The notes: a model not told the origin generated them from the letters alone. A DNA stretch of 64,000 nt from Psychromonas sp. psych-6C06 (GCF_002835465.1 NZ_PIZM01000006.1:1-64000); one strand, 5' to 3'. Numbered from the stretch's first letter, positions 32,392 through 42,852 are shown. Numbers and translations are program-made.

Positions 32392-35022
32392 TTACAAATC
32401 CTTCACTTCAAGCCAATGATCTTTTATTTCGGTATTATCTGGGGCTAATGTATAAGCACGTCGTAGCTCTTTTTGGGCTTCTTTTAATTTGCCTTGCTTA
32501 TATAATATCCAGCCATAGGTATCTGCAATCGGGCCGTTATTAGGAGCTTGTTGTGACGCTCTTCGTGCTAGCTCTTCAGCACGACTTGCATCTACATTAA
32601 GATATAACCATGCTGCGTTATTGAGGCTAGTCAGCTCATTAGGTTGTTGTTCTAATACTTTTTCATACAATATTAACGCTTGTTTGTGGTCACCTGCAGC
32701 TTGAGCTACTAATGCTTGATTAATGCTAGCAGCTAGGCTTCCGGGGCTTTGCGCTTGCCATTGCGTTAAAAATTGAGATGCACGTTGTTCACTCTCTCGT
32801 TTGAGGGTCGCATAGAGTTTTTGTGCGACTTGATCATTGCGGCCTGATTTCCATTTATTCTCAAGTAGTTGTATTGCTTTTGCATTATCTTTTTGCATAA
32901 TCGCAATGTCTGCAAGATAAATGGTGGTAATCGGGTTGTTAGGCAGAATCGCTTCTACCTGTTGAATCACTTTTTGGGCTTCGTTGAGCTGTCCTGCATC
33001 AATCTCAATTCTTGCTAATAATACTAAAAATGTTGCTTGCTCGGGTGCGCTTTTAAGTTCATTTAAAGCCAAGGTTCTCGCTTGGATATAGTCCTTTGCT
33101 TGTAGTGCGGAGTATGCTCGCTGATAATTAATTTTCTGTCTAAGCTGATTAAAATAGGTGATGAGCTTGCCATCTACGCCTTGTTTTGCATCCTCTAGAT
33201 GGACAATTGCCTGTGTTATATTTTGTGCTTGGAATTGTGCATCAGCAAGTACCAGTGCTAAGGTTGAAGCGTGGTGGTTACTCGGTAACATCTGTTGAAC
33301 CTGTTCAATATCTTGATTGAGTTGTATCTGGTTAAATACAACTCCTTGGTAGGCCCTTAATTCTTCTGGGTGAAAAAGAATTGCTTGGCGATAAACTTGC
33401 TGTGCCTCGGACCAGCTTTCTGTTTGTTGTTTACTCTGAGCAAGGCCATATAGGGCGACTAAATTATCCTCTTCCTGGGCTAACACGCTGTTAAATAACT
33501 GCGCTGCCTGTGGATACTGTTGGCGGTATAGTGTGTATTTTGCAACGAGAAGTTGAGTATCGATAGGGCTAACATCCATACTCTTAAGTTGTTGGATATA
33601 TGAATCTGCTTCTGACTCTCTTTTTAATAAGATTAATTTCTGCAGATAAGCCGTTTGTAGGTGAATGTTTTCAGGGTTTTTCGTTAATGCTTTTTTTAAT
33701 GTAGCGAGTGCTTTTTCATGTTGCGCAGGTTTTTTTTGGCTATCATAGTTTGCTGAAAGAAGTGCGTATTTGTCGCTATTAGGAAATAGCTTCCCGATTC
33801 TCTTTAAGGCCATTTCTGCTTTTTCGAACTGCTGCTGATTAATTGCTGCAAGATGATAAAGGGTTAAGGTTTCATAACTATCTTCTACGCTAATTGTATT
33901 GTCGAGCATGAGCAATACATCGGATGCATTATCTAATTTTAGCTGTGTCATAGCATAAAGTTGAGTTAACTTGTCAGAGTCCTTCTCTGGATCAACAATA
34001 CCGTTAAGATACTGTTGAGCACCTTTTAGATCACCTTCTGCATAAAGTATTACACCATATAAGGTGAGTGCTTTTTTGTTACCAGGTGCAACTTTTAAGA
34101 TGCTATCTAACGTTTGTTTTGCGAGTGTAAACTCTTTATTCTGATATTGTTTGGTTGCTTCAATAATATTTTGGTTAATGGAAGCCGCTTCTGGAAATTC
34201 ATCCGCTAAAATACGTGAATAAAGTAATGCTTCTGAGCTTCTACCCTGCATCGTTAACACTTCTGTCAGCGCTTGTAAGATATTAATTCTTTCTGGTGTG
34301 AAAATATCAGAAGAAGGAATCACTGCTAACGCTTCAGAAAGTGTTTTTTCAGCTTGCGGTAAGTCATTATTATTAATCTGTAAATAACTCTTAAGGATCA
34401 GCGCTTCACTATTTTTACTGTTGTTCTCTATCGCATTATTTAACAGGGCGATGGCTCCCTGTGGGTCATTGGAAAGTGCACTAACGCGAGCTAATCCAAC
34501 TAATGCATCACTTTGATAAGCATCGGTACTTTGTAACTGATTGAAAAGTTTAGCGGCTTTATCTATCTGCTTATCACGTAATAAGAATTTTGCTTGCTCA
34601 AGTTTTAGACGGTTAGGTTGTTGTTGCAAAATATCTGCATAAGTCTCTATGACGCTATTGGCAGAAAATAGCTTATTGTCTTTATTGTATGACTCTAATA
34701 GTAAAAAGTAGTAGTCAGCATTTTTTTCATTTTGATAGTTTTTTAACACGTAGCTTGATGCTTCGGGCTGTCCCAGTTGCAGGTATATTTGAGCGAGGAT
34801 AAGATAGCCATCAATCTGATCTGGGTAAGTCGTAATCGCATTTTTAGCGGCTACCATCGCGGCTTTAAACTGATGTTGCTCTAAGTAAGTTGTTCCCTGC
34901 TGAGTATATTGACTCAATGAAGCTGTCGGAGCCTCAGTGGGTTCGCTACACGCGGAAAGCAATAAGGTTGTTGCCATTAATATTGCTGTGACTGTTTTTT
35001 TCTTAGTAAATTGTAGCGTCAT
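32392..35022 (-). CDS. prsT: PrsT: PEP-CTERM/XrtA system TPR lipoprotein
   Basis: 876 aa. A lipoprotein signal (MATTLLLSACSEPT; lipobox LLSAC) precedes TPR repeats over almost the whole length, for example LILAQIYLQLGQPEASSYVL and TYGWILYKQGKLKEAQKEL. This size and architecture match the PEP-CTERM-system TPR lipoprotein family that accompanies XrtA loci. Likely held in the outer membrane as an assembly scaffold, though its role is not proven. It is the last gene of the minus-strand run, 48 bp after prsR. Confidence 0.9.
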   Translation of the reverse strand: MTLQFTKKKTVTAILMATTLLLSACSEPTEAPTASLSQYTQQGTTYLEQHQFKAAMVAAKNAITTYPDQIDGYLILAQIYLQLGQPEASSYVLKNYQNEKNADYYFLLLESYNKDNKLFSANSVIETYADILQQQPNRLKLEQAKFLLRDKQIDKAAKLFNQLQSTDAYQSDALVGLARVSALSNDPQGAIALLNNAIENNSKNSEALILKSYLQINNNDLPQAEKTLSEALAVIPSSDIFTPERINILQALTEVLTMQGRSSEALLYSRILADEFPEAASINQNIIEATKQYQNKEFTLAKQTLDSILKVAPGNKKALTLYGVILYAEGDLKGAQQYLNGIVDPEKDSDKLTQLYAMTQLKLDNASDVLLMLDNTISVEDSYETLTLYHLAAINQQQFEKAEMALKRIGKLFPNSDKYALLSANYDSQKKPAQHEKALATLKKALTKNPENIHLQTAYLQKLILLKRESEADSYIQQLKSMDVSPIDTQLLVAKYTLYRQQYPQAAQLFNSVLAQEEDNLVALYGLAQSKQQTESWSEAQQVYRQAILFHPEELRAYQGVVFNQIQLNQDIEQVQQMLPSNHHASTLALVLADAQFQAQNITQAIVHLEDAKQGVDGKLITYFNQLRQKINYQRAYSALQAKDYIQARTLALNELKSAPEQATFLVLLARIEIDAGQLNEAQKVIQQVEAILPNNPITTIYLADIAIMQKDNAKAIQLLENKWKSGRNDQVAQKLYATLKRESEQRASQFLTQWQAQSPGSLAASINQALVAQAAGDHKQALILYEKVLEQQPNELTSLNNAAWLYLNVDASRAEELARRASQQAPNNGPIADTYGWILYKQGKLKEAQKELRRAYTLAPDNTEIKDHWLEVKDL

Positions 35023-35070
35023 AATATTTCCATATAGGTTGCCAATATAATTACAGGGGCATAGCGATGC

Positions 35071-36414
35071 TTAGCTCATATTGTATTTTTTCATTAAATC
35101 GTACAGTGTTGGTCTTGTAATACCGAGTGATTTCGCTGCTGCTGATATATTATGGTCACAGGCGATTAATGCTTGCTTCAGAGCATTAACTTCAGCATTT
35201 TTACGGATCTCTTTTAAATTAAGCGCGCTATTTTCTTTGTTACTAAGTCCTAGATCCTGGGCGCTGATATATTTTAAATCACACATAATCGTGGCACGTT
35301 TAATCTTATTTTCCATTTCACGTACATTGCCAGGCCAACTATGATTTTCGATTGCATTTACTGCATCTTCTGAAAAACCAATAATGTTTAACTTTTGTTT
35401 TTTGACAAACTTGTTAAGTAGATATTTGGCTAATAATATTTTGTCTGAACCTCTATCTTTTAAAGCAGGAATATCTATTTGTATCTCTGCGATACGATAG
35501 AAAAGATCCTCCCTAAACTCTCCATTTTGGATCATTTCATCAAGGTTCTTATGAGTTGCACATACAATTCGAGTATCAATAGGGATATTGGTACGCCCAC
35601 CAACACGCTCAATAACACGCTCTTGTAAAAAGCGTAATAATTTTGCCTGTAGATGAAGTGGCATATCACCGATTTCATCAAGAAAGAGCGTGCCTTTGTG
35701 CGCCTGTTCAATTTTACCGATGGTCGTTTTGACTGCACCGGTAAATGCACCTTTTTCATAACCAAACAATTCACTTTCGATCAGGTTTTCTGGAATGGCT
35801 GCACAATTGATTGCAACAATTGAGTGCTCTTTTCGTTGGCTTAGTTGATGTAATGAGTTCGCTAATACCTCTTTACCGGTACCGCTATCGCCTAGTAATA
35901 GGCATGAGGTATCAGTAGGAGCAATTTTTTCGATCATTTTACAGATTTTTAGCATCTTCTCATCGCTGGCGATAAGGCCATGCAACATTGATTCTTGCTG
36001 TTGGCTACTATTGCGATTTTTTTCTTCTAAGTGATGTATGTGGAAGGCTCGCTGTACGATTAGGTCTAATGTATCAGGGTCCACCGGTTTTGCATAAAAA
36101 TCATAGGAGCCTAATTTAATTGCCTCCATCGCATGTTGATTACCCTCATTTCCTGTCATTACGATAATTTTCATATGTGGATTGAGGTGCAGCGCTTGTT
36201 GTAAAAGTTCAAAGCCCTCTTTTACGCCATCCTCATCTGGCGGTAACCCTAAATCTTGTATCATTACTTTAGGCTCATGTAGACGAATTGCTGCAATCGC
36301 ATCTTTTTGATTGGCAGCTACGACGACCTGATAATCAGAGAAGTGCCACTTCAATTGTGTTTGCAAGCCTTTGTCATCTTCGACAATTAGCAGTGTCTCT
36401 GCTTTGTTACTCAT
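35071..36414 (-). CDS. prsR: PrsR: sigma-54-dependent response regulator
   Basis: 447 aa. A receiver domain (about 5-125; DLGLPPDEDG with phosphoacceptor Asp near 56, and a conserved VMTGN and KP) is followed by an AAA+ domain. This domain has the Walker A LLGDSGTGKEVLA, the sigma-54 contact loop GAFTGA and Walker B GTLFLDEIGD. A Fis-type HTH at the C-terminus ends ISAAAKSLGITRPTLYDLMKKY. It matches the PEP-CTERM-box response regulator family. The partner is PrsK, 4 kb upstream on the same strand. The start has AAAGGAACA upstream. Confidence 0.93.
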   Translation of the reverse strand: MSNKAETLLIVEDDKGLQTQLKWHFSDYQVVVAANQKDAIAAIRLHEPKVMIQDLGLPPDEDGVKEGFELLQQALHLNPHMKIIVMTGNEGNQHAMEAIKLGSYDFYAKPVDPDTLDLIVQRAFHIHHLEEKNRNSSQQQESMLHGLIASDEKMLKICKMIEKIAPTDTSCLLLGDSGTGKEVLANSLHQLSQRKEHSIVAINCAAIPENLIESELFGYEKGAFTGAVKTTIGKIEQAHKGTLFLDEIGDMPLHLQAKLLRFLQERVIERVGGRTNIPIDTRIVCATHKNLDEMIQNGEFREDLFYRIAEIQIDIPALKDRGSDKILLAKYLLNKFVKKQKLNIIGFSEDAVNAIENHSWPGNVREMENKIKRATIMCDLKYISAQDLGLSNKENSALNLKEIRKNAEVNALKQALIACDHNISAAAKSLGITRPTLYDLMKKYNMS

Positions 36415-36431
36415 TCATTGTTCCTTTACGT

Positions 36432-37709
36432 TTAATAGCTAAAGCGAATGTTCGCGATTAATCTAACTTCGTCATAACCACTAATATTTTCGTTACTTAT
36501 CTGTTCTTCATATTGTACGGTGAGTGCCCCAAAAAGTTTTGGGTGAAATTGATATTGGCTGGAGAGACTACTTCTCCACTGTTTTTTATCATTTACTTTA
36601 TCAATTGTAGTTTGGCTGTAGTGCGCGTTAAATAAACTGGTTAATAATCGAGTATGCTTCCAACTTACCTGTGTAGAGATACCACTTCGAGGCTTAACTT
36701 TACGAGTGAGTAGGGGCGTTTCTTGTTGATAATAGATACTATTTGAGTTAGTTAATCGAGTACTAAACGCGAAAAATTGATGGTCTAAAGAGACTCTATC
36801 AATCCATAATAATTGTGTTCCATCAAAATCAATATCGCCATTATCAGGCCTATCTTCCCCTAAGCCAAGCGACGAATCAGTTAATTCTCGTTGTGCGCTG
36901 AAAGACAATCTGTTTTTTTGAAAGCGGTAATTATAAGTTAATTGGAATATACCTCCTTCCTCATAGCGATTTAATAGCGCTAATCGACTATATCCACCTT
37001 CAATTAAATAATCACCTTCTCGTAAGCGGCCAGAGAATGAACTGTTTAGATTAATTTGTTCGTAGGTTAAGTCGTAATATAAAAAATCAACTTCGCTATA
37101 TTCACTACTAAATTGAAAAGTCATTTTACGATTTAAATGATGATACCAAGCAATGCTTAATGCATTGCGGTTAGTTTCTTGTTGCTTGTCATCACTAAAT
37201 CGAACCGTGGTATAAGTATAGCGTGTATCAAAACCTGCACGATCTGAGTAGGGAAGGTGCCACAGGGGGCTAGCAGTGAATACATCTCGATCTCCTGTAT
37301 TGCTAGGCAAGTCGACACCTGCTTGGTCAATTAAGTAACTACGTCTAAAGTGACTTAAATCTAAGCGTAAGTTTTCACTGAATAGTTGCTGATTAATGGA
37401 TAGGCTACCTGATATATCGCTGTCGTCTTCAATGCTCTCTTCGCTATAGTGAGAATAAGAGACCGTGTAATCTAATATTGTTGTATTAGTCGCGGTATTA
37501 TTAATATAACTCGCCCCTAGGTTTGCACGTTGCTCATAGCCTGATTTGATATCAGTGCTTGATTTTAAAATATTATCGCTATGGGCATGCTCTAAACCCA
37601 TAGAAATATGTCCCTCACCACTGGATGAAGGAAGTGGGTCAGCATGAGCAGTCTTAACTAGATGCAACATGCTGAGAAGAGTTAGGCAGATAACATAGCG
37701 AATAATCAT
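36432..37709 (-). CDS. Outer-membrane beta-barrel protein of the PEP-CTERM system
   Basis: 425 aa with a signal peptide (about 1-23, ending AHA). The rest is alternating beta-strand sequence with many aromatic residues, ending in the outer-membrane signature RLIANIRFSY. Length, position next to prsR and the kinase, and barrel character fit the XrtA-associated uncharacterised outer-membrane family. It may be a polysaccharide channel or matrix-associated barrel. The function is inferred. Confidence 0.75.
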   Translation of the reverse strand: MIIRYVICLTLLSMLHLVKTAHADPLPSSSGEGHISMGLEHAHSDNILKSSTDIKSGYEQRANLGASYINNTATNTTILDYTVSYSHYSEESIEDDSDISGSLSINQQLFSENLRLDLSHFRRSYLIDQAGVDLPSNTGDRDVFTASPLWHLPYSDRAGFDTRYTYTTVRFSDDKQQETNRNALSIAWYHHLNRKMTFQFSSEYSEVDFLYYDLTYEQINLNSSFSGRLREGDYLIEGGYSRLALLNRYEEGGIFQLTYNYRFQKNRLSFSAQRELTDSSLGLGEDRPDNGDIDFDGTQLLWIDRVSLDHQFFAFSTRLTNSNSIYYQQETPLLTRKVKPRSGISTQVSWKHTRLLTSLFNAHYSQTTIDKVNDKKQWRSSLSSQYQFHPKLFGALTVQYEEQISNENISGYDEVRLIANIRFSY

Positions 37710-37721
37710 GGCGTTTCTCTA

Positions 37722-38453
37722 CTATTGATTATTAAAGACAATGCCAGCGAGCTTATCTTTACCAATGGTATCAATGCCGGCTTGTGTCTGTGCATTATTG
37801 GATTTTCCATAACCCACAACTAAAATGGCAAAATCACAAATAGACGCCAATATTTGGCTTTCTGCATACAAGCCTATTGGTGGCGTGTCCAAAATAATAA
37901 ACCGATCAGGATAACGCTCTTTCACTGAATGCATGAATGAATCCATATGTTCAGAGGAGAAATGCTCGGCTGCGTTAATGACGTTATTACCGACTGGAAT
38001 AATTCGCACACGAGGAATACCAGAAGGATAAATGATATCGGTGATAGCATCGGTATCATTTTCAAGAAAGTTAGTAAGCCCTAATGTGGGGGGCGTTTTT
38101 AGATAAGATTCAATCGTCGGGTCGTATATATTACAATCGACAACTAATGCTGTTTTATTTTGATCTAAAGCGATACTTGCAGCTAGGTTCATCGCGACAT
38201 GGCTTGTACCTGCTCCGGAACGAATACTAGTTACCATGCAGATAAAGTTTTTGTGGTCTGTTTTTTTTAATAAATTAGTGCGTAACTCACGATATGCATT
38301 AAGTGTATTTGAATCATCAATGCCAGGATAAATAATTTTTCGCTCATCTAATTCTCGTGGAGAGAATAGAGACGTTTCAGACATTTTTTTAATCGCATTC
38401 TGTATTGGTTTTTCTGGTGTTGCTGTCTTTGGTTCATATTCAGGCGTAGACAT
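37722..38453 (-). CDS. XrtA-associated BY-kinase-like ATPase, deviant Walker A
   Basis: 243 aa of the Wzc/CpsD cytoplasmic kinase family. The Walker A region is SIRSGAGTSHVAMNLA: at residue 83 a threonine stands where the lysine of GxGK(T/S) is normally found. Walker A' (ALVVDCN, about 101-107) and the DTPP Walker B (about 193-196) remain. There is no C-terminal tyrosine cluster; the end is GIVFNNQ. It may bind nucleotide weakly or act as a regulatory partner. It is 1 bp from the chain-length gene, so co-translated. Phosphorylation activity should not be assumed. Confidence 0.85.
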   Translation of the reverse strand: MSTPEYEPKTATPEKPIQNAIKKMSETSLFSPRELDERKIIYPGIDDSNTLNAYRELRTNLLKKTDHKNFICMVTSIRSGAGTSHVAMNLAASIALDQNKTALVVDCNIYDPTIESYLKTPPTLGLTNFLENDTDAITDIIYPSGIPRVRIIPVGNNVINAAEHFSSEHMDSFMHSVKERYPDRFIILDTPPIGLYAESQILASICDFAILVVGYGKSNNAQTQAGIDTIGKDKLAGIVFNNQ

Positions 38454-38454
38454 A

Positions 38455-39999
38455 TTACAACCCTCCTAATTCGATAATTTGTGTTAATGAAAGTCCGTAT
38501 TTATGTCTGATGGCAAAGCCTGCATAGGCGAGCATGGCAACAACAATTAAAGCTAAAAGGAGAATGTTGCTAATTCGGCGCTTTCTTTTTTCTTGGCTGG
38601 TAATTGCACGTGGTAAACTGGCTAAGATAGAGATGCTCTCCATGTTAGTAAGTTGATCGGCAAAACGAATGCGTCCATCTAATAGAATTTTACCCGCAAA
38701 GATAGCTAAGATAAATCCAATTGCTAAGATTGGGCCTGCCAATAAAAAGTGGATAAAACGAAAGCCTGTTGGTGCATTAGGATAAGTGGCCGCTTCTTGT
38801 ATTTTAAAGTTAACCCCTTGGCCTTGAATATCTAATACCATGGATATTCTTGCTTGCTCTTTTTTCGCGAGCATATCTTCATACTGCGCTTGAAATACGC
38901 TGTAGTCTCGAGTGAGTTCCGATAGCTCTGCTTTATTGTTAGCAATACGCTTACGACGTTCATAGGCTTCATCTAATAGTGAATTAAATGCTTTTAATCT
39001 ATTATTCAAAGTCCGTTGTTCAACGCGAGCCGCAGATAACTTACTTCGTAACTCTTTATAGAGAGGGTTAAAGTCAGAATCAATCGATTTAGCTGGCTTC
39101 TCTTTCTTATTTACCTCACGGATATTTTCTTGGAGATCTGCAATTTGATAGGTCAGCTCAATAATTGCTGGGTAGTCATCTTGATAGCTTAATTGTAAGG
39201 TTGCTTTTTTCTGTTGTAGCTCTTTTAATTGCGTATGGTAAATAGAAGCTTCAAAATCACTACTAGCAAAACGGCTCTCTTTAGATAACTGAGATTTTAA
39301 AGACCAAATACGTGTATCACCCTCTTCGATCAATATGTTCATCTCTTCAATTGAGCTACGCAATGAAGCAATACGAGCACTTACTTGCTCCTCTGTACCA
39401 TCAAAATTATTCGATTGAAATTCTTTTAATTTCGATTCTGCGGCGAGTAACAAGGTTTTATACGATGCCGTTTGTTGCTCAATAAAGTTATAAGCGTTCC
39501 TACTTTCTTTACGTTTTGAGTTGGCGCTATCTTCTATAAATAGACTCACCACTTTATTGATAGTGGTAAAAGTTCTATCTGCATTGGTATCTTTATAACT
39601 GATCTGAATGTAGTTTTTCGACTTACCGTCAATAGTGAGGTTGTTACGTAATTGCCCCATTTTTAAATCTTTAGCCTGTGCATTTGGGAATGCATCTTTA
39701 CCATAAATATCGTCAATCACCTGATTTAATATACGAGGTGAATAGATAATGTCACGTACCTGCGTTGTTCTGTTTTGCTTAATGCCTGTAACTGAGGTTT
39801 TACTGCCTAACAATGGTTTAATGATGTTTTGATTATCGGCAAAAATAGTGATAGAGGTAGTGAAAGTCGAAGGTCTAAACATACCCGCAATCATGACAAC
39901 AAAGCTTATGCTGATAATGGTCAGCGCAACTTTAAACTTGCGCTTACAAAGTTCATACCAAACAACACCGATATACTTAAAAATTTCATTTAATTCCAT
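38455..39999 (-). CDS. XrtA-system polysaccharide chain-length determinant (Wzz/GumC-like)
   Basis: 514 aa. One N-terminal membrane segment (about 20-40) and one near the C-terminus (about 475-497), plus another near 415-435, border a long periplasmic coiled-coil region (for example EQQTASYKTLLLAAESKLKEF and LNNRLKAFNSLLDEAYERRK). That is the co-polymerase layout of Wzz/Wzc/GumC proteins. It fits between a Wza-like protein and the kinase-like protein. It probably sets sugar-chain length with those partners. Stop and start with neighbours are spaced by 1-2 bp. Confidence 0.9.
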   Translation of the reverse strand: MELNEIFKYIGVVWYELCKRKFKVALTIISISFVVMIAGMFRPSTFTTSITIFADNQNIIKPLLGSKTSVTGIKQNRTTQVRDIIYSPRILNQVIDDIYGKDAFPNAQAKDLKMGQLRNNLTIDGKSKNYIQISYKDTNADRTFTTINKVVSLFIEDSANSKRKESRNAYNFIEQQTASYKTLLLAAESKLKEFQSNNFDGTEEQVSARIASLRSSIEEMNILIEEGDTRIWSLKSQLSKESRFASSDFEASIYHTQLKELQQKKATLQLSYQDDYPAIIELTYQIADLQENIREVNKKEKPAKSIDSDFNPLYKELRSKLSAARVEQRTLNNRLKAFNSLLDEAYERRKRIANNKAELSELTRDYSVFQAQYEDMLAKKEQARISMVLDIQGQGVNFKIQEAATYPNAPTGFRFIHFLLAGPILAIGFILAIFAGKILLDGRIRFADQLTNMESISILASLPRAITSQEKRKRRISNILLLALIVVAMLAYAGFAIRHKYGLSLTQIIELGGL

Positions 40000-40001
40000 G
40001 A

Positions 40002-40607
40002 CTAAAATACACTCTCTGGGATGATCAAAATATCTGACGGGCGAAGTTCATAGTTCGTCTCTAATGAACCATTATCTAGAATTTCGTGAATATACACAGG
40101 GTAAGACTCTATGCCACTTGGTGTTTTACGGTATAGGATGGCATCATCTGCATTAGCAAACTCAGTCAAACCACCCGCTTCTAAGACTAGATCTAGAACA
40201 GTAATATCTTTATAAAAGGGGATAGATAAAGGATTATTAACGGCACCTGTAATTCGAATACGGTTAGTATAAATAGCGCTATTTGCTGCCGTCACAATCA
40301 CAGTGACATTAGGAGAGCGGATATATTTATTGAGCTTTTTCGCTATATTTTTAGAAAGGGCTTCGGGAGCTAGATCTTTCGCTTGTATATCGCCGATCAA
40401 TGGCATTGATATTTGACCGTCAGGTCGTACTGAGACCGCGAGAGAAAGCTCTGGATTTTGCCATACGCTAATATAAAGCTGATCAGCATTACCAATTTGA
40501 TATTCTGCTACGCTAATATCTTCTTCAAATGGCGTAACATGTTCTGGTTTATTGGCACAGGCCGATAATAATGTTACTGCTAACATTATGATTAATTTAT
40601 TTTTCAT
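40002..40607 (-). CDS. XrtA-system polysaccharide export lipoprotein (Wza-like)
   Basis: 201 aa. A lipoprotein signal (MLAVTLLSACANKP) is followed by a Poly_export domain (YQIGNADQLYISVWQNPEL, about 36-115) and an SLBB-type domain (about 120-195, with ITVLDLVLEAGGLTEFANADD). This is the outer-membrane polysaccharide pore family, but only about 200 aa, shorter than Wza (about 380 aa), as is common in XrtA systems. It is 2 bp from the chain-length gene. Confidence 0.92.
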   Translation of the reverse strand: MKNKLIIMLAVTLLSACANKPEHVTPFEEDISVAEYQIGNADQLYISVWQNPELSLAVSVRPDGQISMPLIGDIQAKDLAPEALSKNIAKKLNKYIRSPNVTVIVTAANSAIYTNRIRITGAVNNPLSIPFYKDITVLDLVLEAGGLTEFANADDAILYRKTPSGIESYPVYIHEILDNGSLETNYELRPSDILIIPESVF

Positions 40608-40632
40608 ATGTACTCTCTCCCTGACGGTATGA

Positions 40633-42684
40633 TTAATTTAAAATTGTGTTGGCATTTTTAGGAATATAAATTGAAAATTTACTGCCTATATTTAAGGTGC
40701 TTTCTACAAAGAATTGCCCCTCTAATGAATGAATTATCTCTCTAATTTGATAGGCGCCTAAACCCATCCCATTATCCTGTTTGGTACTATCAAAAGGCTT
40801 AAAAAGCTTGTTGTTAATAAACGCTTGACTCATTCCTACCCCTGTATCCATTACTTCAAGCCAAATAGCCTCTTTATCTGTTCGCAATATTATATCTATC
40901 TGGCCATTATCTTCTGTGGCATCCTGTGCATTTTTTATTAGGTGGTTGAGCACCATTAATAGTTTGTCCGCATCCACATTTAAACTCGTATCTGCTTGAA
41001 AAGCTTTTAGTGTAGGTATTGGTGATGCGTGTTTATTCATTTCAATTGCTTGTGCTATTAAATGATTAATATTAACCAAGTTACTGCTATTACGATGCTT
41101 CCCCTGTAGCTTGACTAATAGCGCATCCATTTTTTGTACGGAGTTAGCGATGGTATCAATCGCATCATCAACAAATTCAGGGTGATGTTTATATTTTTCT
41201 GCATTTTTGACTACTAAGGCTTGTTGCGCGATTAAATTTTTAATGTCGTGAATAGCAAATGCAGTGATCTTATTAAAGATATCAAATTGTTGATTTTGAA
41301 TTAATTTCTCATGGGCTTGCTGGTGGCTAATATAACTCGCTATCTGCCGACCTGTTAATTTAAGCATATCTAAATCTTCCCAAATTAACTCTGTTTTAAC
41401 GCGTTGCTCAGATAAAAGCATAAAACCAATAAGTTCTTGTTCGTTATTTAATGGCACAATGACCCACGGCTCTTTAAATGATGTTAACCATTCTGGGAGA
41501 TGTTGATTGTTTGTTTTATCAATCTCATTTTTATTATAAGCCGGCTGAAAAATCCATTCCTGTTTCTCGAGTAGTTCAATGAATGGCGTGTGGTTATTTT
41601 GAATTGGATTATTGGCTAATGGCCCATGGTTAATGCTATTAACCATGGAATAAAATTGTGGGCCTTTAATCCAAACCGCACCACTTTGGCATGAAAAGAT
41701 TGTTAACATCGCCCGTAAAGATTTCTCATAGCTATTACCGCCTTGAGTGAGTAGCTTATCTAATTTCATCCACTGTTGTTTATAGTCATATTTGTGAGCA
41801 AAAAAGTGTTTACTGATCCAAACAAACACTGTGAGTCGTGCTGTTTCAGAAAATGAGAGGGCAATAATAGAAAAGATTGCGAGCACATATAGCATGATAG
41901 TCGATGCATTTAGCCAGCTAATTTGTAGATAATTAAAAATAGACCCTAACAGAGCCATAATTAATAAAAAGAACCCTACTAATGTAATGCTGGTATTAAA
42001 AATAATAACGGAGTTAGAGAGCTTAAACTTTCCTCGTTGTTGTAATTGTGGAGCATAAAAAATTACAGTTAATGCCATTATTAAAGAGGTAGCCGAAGCT
42101 ACAAAACCACGTGCATGCCATATCTCTTGATTGTGTTCAGCAAATAAAAGTAGGTTAGAGAACACTAGAATGTCATAAGCAAAAATTGTAAAAGCAGCGA
42201 GTGCGATTAATTTTGCCATACGACTAGAATGGTCGTGGCGCAATAATTGTTCGCAAATAATGATCCCTAATAAACAGATAGCCATTTTGCTATATAACCA
42301 GAAGTTTGCAAAAGGAAGCGCAATAATTTGAGTCATTATTGAATAGATAAATGAGATTATTAATACAGGTATGGTGATAAATAAGGTAGTGGACCATAGC
42401 GCAGGTAATTTTGTGCCTCGAGAAAGCATGAGTAGGCATAAAAGCATTAGCAAGAGTGTTAAATAACGCAAAGCTTCAATAATTAGTAATTGTGCGCTAT
42501 TAACTAAATAACTATCAAGCTGAGTAGGCAGGCTAATATGCCAAACTACAGCGCAGAGGGCATAGATGAGAAAGCTAATTTTAGTTCGAGTAATGTGTAT
42601 TTTAAAGAAGACTACGATCGCTAAAGCGATTTCAACAGAACCTAGTAACAAGTTACTAAACTCCGTATTTTGATAAAAGTCCAT
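40633..42684 (-). CDS. prsK: PrsK: PEP-CTERM-system histidine kinase
   Basis: 683 aa. An N-terminal multi-span membrane domain (about 1-295) is followed by a GAF-like domain (about 310-450) and a histidine kinase core. The H-box is AIHDIKNLIAQQ, with N-box NAQDAT and G-boxes DTGVGM and GMGLGAYQ. This matches the PrsK kinases of XrtA loci. It would phosphorylate PrsR in response to an unknown cell-envelope signal. It is 25 bp upstream of the export gene. The gap to the deacetylase upstream is 168 bp with a hairpin at 42789-42827. Confidence 0.92.
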   Translation of the reverse strand: MDFYQNTEFSNLLLGSVEIALAIVVFFKIHITRTKISFLIYALCAVVWHISLPTQLDSYLVNSAQLLIIEALRYLTLLLMLLCLLMLSRGTKLPALWSTTLFITIPVLIISFIYSIMTQIIALPFANFWLYSKMAICLLGIIICEQLLRHDHSSRMAKLIALAAFTIFAYDILVFSNLLLFAEHNQEIWHARGFVASATSLIMALTVIFYAPQLQQRGKFKLSNSVIIFNTSITLVGFFLLIMALLGSIFNYLQISWLNASTIMLYVLAIFSIIALSFSETARLTVFVWISKHFFAHKYDYKQQWMKLDKLLTQGGNSYEKSLRAMLTIFSCQSGAVWIKGPQFYSMVNSINHGPLANNPIQNNHTPFIELLEKQEWIFQPAYNKNEIDKTNNQHLPEWLTSFKEPWVIVPLNNEQELIGFMLLSEQRVKTELIWEDLDMLKLTGRQIASYISHQQAHEKLIQNQQFDIFNKITAFAIHDIKNLIAQQALVVKNAEKYKHHPEFVDDAIDTIANSVQKMDALLVKLQGKHRNSSNLVNINHLIAQAIEMNKHASPIPTLKAFQADTSLNVDADKLLMVLNHLIKNAQDATEDNGQIDIILRTDKEAIWLEVMDTGVGMSQAFINNKLFKPFDSTKQDNGMGLGAYQIREIIHSLEGQFFVESTLNIGSKFSIYIPKNANTILN

Positions 42685-42852
42685 TTAAAAATTCCAATTT
42701 ACAATTGTTTCAAACGAGTGGGAAATCTGGGGTAAACGCACTTCACAAATAATATATTTTTTATGCCATTATAGCTTTTATATCAACAAGAAGGCAAATG
42801 CTGCTGCAGTGTTTAAATGTGCCTTCTGCTATTTGCTTGATGCTGACTACAA

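Noticed and set aside
42789-42827. Terminator of the deacetylase gene from the AGAAGGCA / TGCCTTCT hairpin
   Set aside because: The loop is long and no T run follows in the transcript's direction, so it is only noted as an inverted repeat.
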